A stretch of 64,000 nucleotides of DNA, taken from the NCBI GenBank assembly GCA_028023455.1, contig JAQFVV010012434.1, positions 5,798,264 through 5,862,263 of the forward strand, given 5' to 3'. A program made the position numbers and the translations under genes. The notes beneath the pieces were generated by a model that saw only the letters and a list, made by a program, of their open reading frames with translations, searched no databases and was not told the DNA's origin. The DNA comes from Epiperipatus broadwayi (Eukaryota; Onychophora; Udeonychophora; Euonychophora; Peripatidae). Below, in pieces: positions 59,876-64,000 of this stretch (its first letter is position 1; each line of letters begins with the position of its first letter).

Positions 59876-59895
59876 GTCTGAGGATAGAGATATTC
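59832..59895 (+). ncRNA. Hammerhead ribozyme-like motif, family C
   Basis: CTGATGA, stem II AAGC-CAGA-GCTA (A-A at the closing pair, then A-U, G-C, C-G), GAAA, short stem III ACCTGT, GTC triplet with predicted cut between 59878 and 59879. Stem I: CCTCA/TGAGG, an internal loop, then GAATATC/GATATTC (7 bp). Core bases are intact; the closing mismatch may weaken it. The first tandem unit (59592-59616) keeps CTGATGA and GAAA but lacks the cleavage triplet. Confidence 0.7.
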
Positions 59896-59932
59896 TGAAA
59901 AGTTTGTTAAGAACTATTGGCAAGCTCTATAT

Positions 59933-60361
59933 AAACTTTAAATTAAACATAGCTTAATTTATATGTAAACAAAGGAAATAAATCACCATTCCCCAAACTA
60001 TGAATTAAAAGCATTCTAAACATTGAATAAAGAAACAAGAATAGAATGAAACCATCTTTTCTTGGAAGCTCTGATGCTTATAAGCATACTTTTGTCAACA
60101 TTGCTGGTAATTCAGAGTGAAATTAATTTACTAGCCAGATGGAATATGTCACTTAAGAGTTAATAAAATCATGATCAATTATACAAGGCTGGAGACAGTA
60201 TCTTTGTAATAATAAGATTTAATATGTAAACTTTAAATTAAACATAGCTCAATGTATATATAAACAAAAGGAGTAGATCACCCTTCCCCCAAGCTATGAA
60301 TTAAAAGCACTCTAAACATTGAATAGAAGATCAAGAATATAATGAATGCATCTATTCTTGG
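59933..60361. repeat. Direct repeats of about 130 bp, spaced 295 bp
   Basis: AACTTTAAATTAAACATAGC, CTATGAATTAAAAGCA, CTAAACATTGAATA and TCTTGG occur in order at 59936-60064 and 60231-60361. The intervening 165 bases (60065-60230) are single copy. Confidence 0.75.
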
Positions 60362-61322
60362 TATATATGTTCAATCATATAATTTACTTCTCTGCAAAAA
60401 AACCATATCCAGAGGCTTTTTTTAATTGTTATAAATTACTGGAGAAATAAACATAAATTTTACTCGTAGATTAATATATAATTCTAAACTTTTTAAATTT
60501 TTCTCAGAAAAATGTAATTCAAAAAATAAATACATACAATATGTATACTAAGGAAAGCTTGTTTAATACTTTAAAAGTAAAAATGTTAAATAATTTAACA
60601 TAGTATGCTGAGCATGTTTTCAACTAACTGTTAGATATACTCATAGCTATGATTATCTAAGAGGATTGTGTGATTTATAGAAAATCAGCATATTATGTTG
60701 ATATATTTAATATTTTTATTTAAAGTATTAAACAAGCTATTAAACAAGCTTTTTTTTTTTAGTATACATGTTGTATGTGTTTATTTTTTGAATCATAGAT
60801 TGATAATTAAAAAAAGCCTAATATTTTCAGTTTTGAAAAATCTGATTATAGTATTATGACAATGGTGGAAAAAGATGGCTATTATGTAATAAAGAGATTT
60901 TTAAAATCTTTTTTAAATTTATTTTTTTAGATATATGCATTATGTGAATGTTGCCTAATATGAACTTTTCAAGACCAGAACAAAAAAAACAGTGCTTATT
61001 CCCTAAGGCAATGTCAAGGTTTAAAATTAATATAGGTTCTCTTAATGAAACTCATCCTGACGAAGAAGAAAATTACTGAGTTCAAGAATAATGATTGTAT
61101 ATTGTTGAATTCACTTTTTTTTGCTTTTGGAATTTTTATCTAGATATGTCAATAAAAAAATTAAAACTTAAATAATCAAATTATGAAGCATTTTATTATA
61201 AGTAGAAATTGGAAAATAATTTTTTCTTTCAAGTACTAGTCATATTAATGCAATGAGTTAGGAGTCCATGTTGCAGATGGAAAATGAATCTTCTTTCACC
61301 TGTCACCCATGTTATTTATTTG
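60362..61322. other. A+T-rich spacer
   Basis: Nothing recognised. Confidence 0.5.
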
Positions 61323-61408
61323 TTTGATATTCCATTGTTTCTTTTACAAAATTATTAATTCACTGTTTGATATTCGATTGTTTCTTTTACAAAATTATTA
61401 ATTCACTA
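61323..61408. repeat. 43-bp tandem duplication
   Basis: TTTGATATTC(C/G)ATTGTTTC starts at 61323 and 61366; the two units differ at one position. Confidence 0.9.
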
Positions 61409-61448
61409 AACATCATGTGATCATTATTTCATAAGCTTACACAAGCTG

Positions 61449-61494
61449 TTAAAACAGAGGCACTATTATATGGACAGTTTTGCTTCTGTTAAAA
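61449..61494. mobile_element. Foldback family A, terminal remnant A5
   Basis: TTAAAACAGAGGCACTATTATATGGACAGTTTTGCTTCTGTTAA keeps only the two ends of family A joined by an internal deletion. Confidence 0.65.
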
Positions 61495-62321
61495 TTGTTA
61501 ATTGAATAGAAGTTTAGTATTCCAACTATTAAAAATTGAATTGTACAAAATGGTGCTTATATCAATTTTATTATTTCTTAGTATTTCAATATTACATTCA
61601 AAAAGATTAAAAGAAATATTTTATTATTTATTAGAAAGTGTTGTTGTATCAATTTCAATAAAAAACATTTTTTTCTCTTGATGACTTTAATGTATATATT
61701 GGTAGGGCTGTTAACTATAACCTAAATTTACTGGTAATAAATTATTAACTATATCCATTTGAATATGTTTTATTGACTGTTTTCACTATTCAAAGATTGA
61801 CCACCACAAACACTTTAATTAGAAGGAAAATTTTCTACTAAGCAATTTGGATATATCCATGCTCAAAATAAGGGTTTTCATTGATTATATTATAGAGTCA
61901 TAATATTTAAAAAAGCTAATATTTTATGTCTATTTAGAATGCAAATTATTTTATAGATCATTGATTAATATACCCAAGGTTAAAATTATAAAGGCATTAA
62001 AATAATTTGTTTAAAACATATTGATAGGAAATTTTATATTCACCCTATATAGGGTATTATCAGTGGTATGGCATAAAAATACTAATATATTCATTGTTCT
62101 TAAACTTAATCTATATTGTAGCTCTCATTTTCATGTATTTTTTTTCTTTTTAAAAAATATTGTATATATGAGATTTTTTATTTCTTTTACACTGTATATT
62201 TCCTCCAATATATATATCATAAATTCATTACCTCTAAAGCAAACCCAATACAATCCTTATTATTTAATTAATTATTCAATAAATATTTTTTCATTCATTA
62301 CTTTGAACTCTGGAGATCAGT
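61495..62321. other. A+T-rich spacer
   Basis: The 62021-62395 plus-strand frame is low in complexity and runs into the LINE antisense; not a gene. Nothing else recognised. Confidence 0.5.
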
Positions 62322-62322
62322 G

Positions 62323-62340
62323 TCATCATCATCATCAACC
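62323..62340 (-). repeat. GAT-repeat tail of the RTE-like LINE
   Basis: The minus strand reads GTTGATGATGATGATGAC directly after the short 3' UTR. Confidence 0.75.
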
Positions 62341-62349
62341 ATTATTAAT

Positions 62350-64000
62350 TCATTGCAGGATGAAGGTCTCTCCAAGTTTAATCCATCTTCTCTGACCTTT
62401 AGCTTCTCTTCTCCACACCACCCCTGCACACTTTCTTATTTCATCCATCCATCTCACATGTGGTCTCTTTCTGGGTCTTTTACAATCTCTTGGAATCCAG
62501 TTTAAAATTTCAACTGTCCATCTATTATCATCTCTTCTAGCAATATGTCCAGCCCAACTCCACTTCAATCTTTTAATTTTTTCAATGAGGTCAGTAACAT
62601 CTGTTTGTTCTCTTACCCATACATTGCATTTTCGATCTCTTCATGTTACTCCCAACATACATTTCTCCATACTTCTTTGAGTGGTCTGAAGTCTCTGTAT
62701 TGCTCTTCTATTAAGTGGCCAAGTCTCAGATCCATAAGTAAGAACTGGTAAAACACATTTGTTAAAAACCTTCCTTTTCAAACACATAGGCATATTTCCT
62801 TTTAGTATCAAGTTATTTCTACCAAAAGCACCCCAACCAAGTTTAATTCTATGATTAATTTCCTCCATTATGTTTCTATCTATATTAATAATCTGACCAA
62901 GGTATTTGTAACTATTAACTTCTTCTAATTCATCATTATCAATCTTTATTTTCATATTTTGAGCAAATCGATTAAACATTACTTTAGTCTTTTTAACCTT
63001 TATCTTTAATCCTACTTTCCTACTTTCATCTGATAACTCCTGCAACATTTCCTGCAGCTCTGAAGCATTATTTGCAAAAACAATTACATTATCTGTGAAA
63101 TCTAAATGACTTAAATAATCTCCATTTACTTTCACTCCTTTAGTTTCCCATTTTAATCCACAAAATACTTCTTGCAGCACTGCTGTAAAAAGTTTTGGAG
63201 ATATGGAGTCCCCTTGTCTTACACCTTTCTCAATGTTGACTTTCCCAGTATCATTATGCAATCTAATTGTTGCTGTTGCATTTTTATAAATATTCTTTAA
63301 AATATGACAATATCCTGGATCTATACCTTGATGATCCACTGCTTTAATCACTGAAGAAATGTTTATAGAATCAAATGCCTTTTCATAATCTACAAATCCA
63401 AAGCATAATGGCAACTCATATTCATTTGTCCTTTCTATAACTTCTCTCAATACCTGGATATGATCTACTGTACTAAAACCACTTTTAAATCCAGCTTGTT
63501 CTCTTGGTTGGTGGAAATCCAATGTACTCTGTAGACGAGTTGTAATTATCTTGGTAAAAATTTTATATAAAAGTGATAAAAAGCTGATAGGTCTGTAATT
63601 TCTAATATTTTCTTTATCACCTTTTTTAAACATTAATATTATTACTGCATTCTTCCAATCGTCTGGTACATCTTTATCATTTAGACATTTGGTATATAAC
63701 TTTGCTAAAAAAAATTATATTTCTTCACCTGCTTCTTTTAATACATCAATTATAATTTCATCATTACCTGGAGCCTTTCCTTTCTTCATACATTTAATTG
63801 CATGTCTCACTTCTTCATTTAAAATTCTGGGCAATTCGGAAGATATAATAGATATAGGAGATACTTGTTCTTTATTACTATATAATTCTTGATAAAAATC
63901 TTCTACCAATTTCATTATGTCATCTCTCTTTTTAGTAATAATTCCATCTTTTTTTCTTATTGCAGATATAAATTTCCTACCAATGCCAAAATGTTGTTTA
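62350..64000 (-). pseudogene. RTE-like reverse transcriptase (ORF2), partial
   Basis: A single minus-strand frame runs from the window edge to 62350 with just two in-frame stops (63715-63717 and 62641-62643). In order: FGIGRKFISAIRKKDG and VEDFYQELYSN; KKGKAPGNDEI; KKGDKENIRNYRPISFL; FGFVDYEKAFDSI (first catalytic Asp); GVRQGDSISPKLF; LDFTDNVIVFA, where the usual A-D-D box reads T-D-N; EVNSYKYLGQII; VLPVLTYGSETW; and after the second stop, KWSWAGHIARRDDNRW and KRPRKRPHVRW, the characteristic C-terminus. Asn for the second catalytic Asp and the two stops make it inactive, but the unbroken frame implies fairly recent decay. Confidence 0.9.

Larger units (their letters stand above)
58948..59935. 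mobile_element. Foldback family C element with direct and inverted ribozyme units
   Basis: Three related units. The first (about 58948-59290) starts with the outer AATCAAGTCATAT...CATGACTTA block and carries the ribozyme arm in inverse orientation. The second (about 59306-59618) starts with the same outer block and reads the arm forward. The third (59619-59935) repeats the second from ATTAGAAAGG on and ends with the mirror image of the outer end (AACTATTGGCAAGCTCT). Central blocks are shared with family B (AGACATTCATATGTCT, TTCAGATACACTATATATTA). Confidence 0.82.
62322..64000 (-). mobile_element. RTE-like LINE, 3' part, runs off the window
   Basis: ORF2 on the minus strand ends near 62350 and is followed by only about 10-25 bases of 3' UTR and then a GATGATGATGATGA tail (62323-62340). 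A very short 3' UTR with a microsatellite tail instead of poly(A) is typical of RTE elements. The 5' end is beyond the window, so target duplications cannot be checked. Confidence 0.85.

Noticed and set aside
62021-62395. 124-codon plus-strand frame
   Set aside because: Phe/Ile-rich translation of A+T-rich DNA that runs into the antisense of the RTE-like LINE; no motif.
1-64000. CRISPR arrays, operons, rRNA genes, bacterial promoters
   Set aside because: Short tandem repeats present (40-67 bp units) are contiguous duplications without spacers, and the content is eukaryotic.

Overview
The window looks like a gene-poor piece of a strongly A+T-rich animal (invertebrate metazoan) nuclear genome. 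No intact host gene, no convincing spliced gene and no prokaryotic signature is visible. All recognisable coding signal belongs to transposable elements, nearly all decayed. The mixture of Ty3/gypsy LTR elements, RTE-like and Jockey-like LINEs, hAT elements, tRNA-derived SINEs and Penelope-type (PLE) material fits arthropods, molluscs and other invertebrates; I cannot name the species.

Layout. 1-3661: A+T-rich spacer. 3666-15272: a complete but decayed Ty3/gypsy element on the minus strand with unusually long LTRs (2.75 and 2.93 kb), gag, protease, RT/RNase H and integrase remnants. 15.4-17.3 kb: a degenerate tandem array interrupted by a possible LINE fragment. 17.5-35.1 kb: spacer carrying foldback repeats, a tRNA-Gly-derived SINE with perfect 15-bp target duplications, a LINE RT relic, two small MITEs and a large local duplication. 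36.6-39.8 kb: a second, plus-strand LTR element holding only gag and protease relics. 44.8-46.3 kb: a hAT element with perfect 8-bp target duplications and a BED-finger transposase relic. 46.3-47.3 kb: a nearly 1-kb palindrome whose two arms each encode a PLE-type GIY-YIG endonuclease relic. 49.2-50.3 kb: a Jockey-like LINE relic. 51-58.5 kb: tRNA-like SINE copies and a second hAT-like element. 58.9-59.9 kb: a foldback/tandem element. 62.3-64.0 kb: an RTE-like LINE running off the right edge.

Most interesting: three related families of foldback repeats (called A, B and C here) contain hammerhead self-cleaving ribozyme (HHR) motifs. Three B copies (33883-33938 minus, 34157-34212 plus, 55584-55639 plus) have every canonical core nucleotide, a short GACC-CATA-GGTC stem II, a palindromic ACCGGT stem III, a GUC cleavage triplet and a long stem I with an asymmetric internal loop. 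Family A (ACTAGT stem III) and family C (258-bp tandem units) share the architecture, and base changes in stems I and II are compensated between copies. HHRs are known from the terminal repeats of Penelope-like elements and from small circular-RNA retrozymes; the GIY-YIG palindrome in the same window makes a PLE connection plausible. The inverted-pair organisation is what I would call unusual.

All protein assignments come from reading motifs by eye. Element boundaries are exact only where target-site duplications or TG...CA ends are stated.
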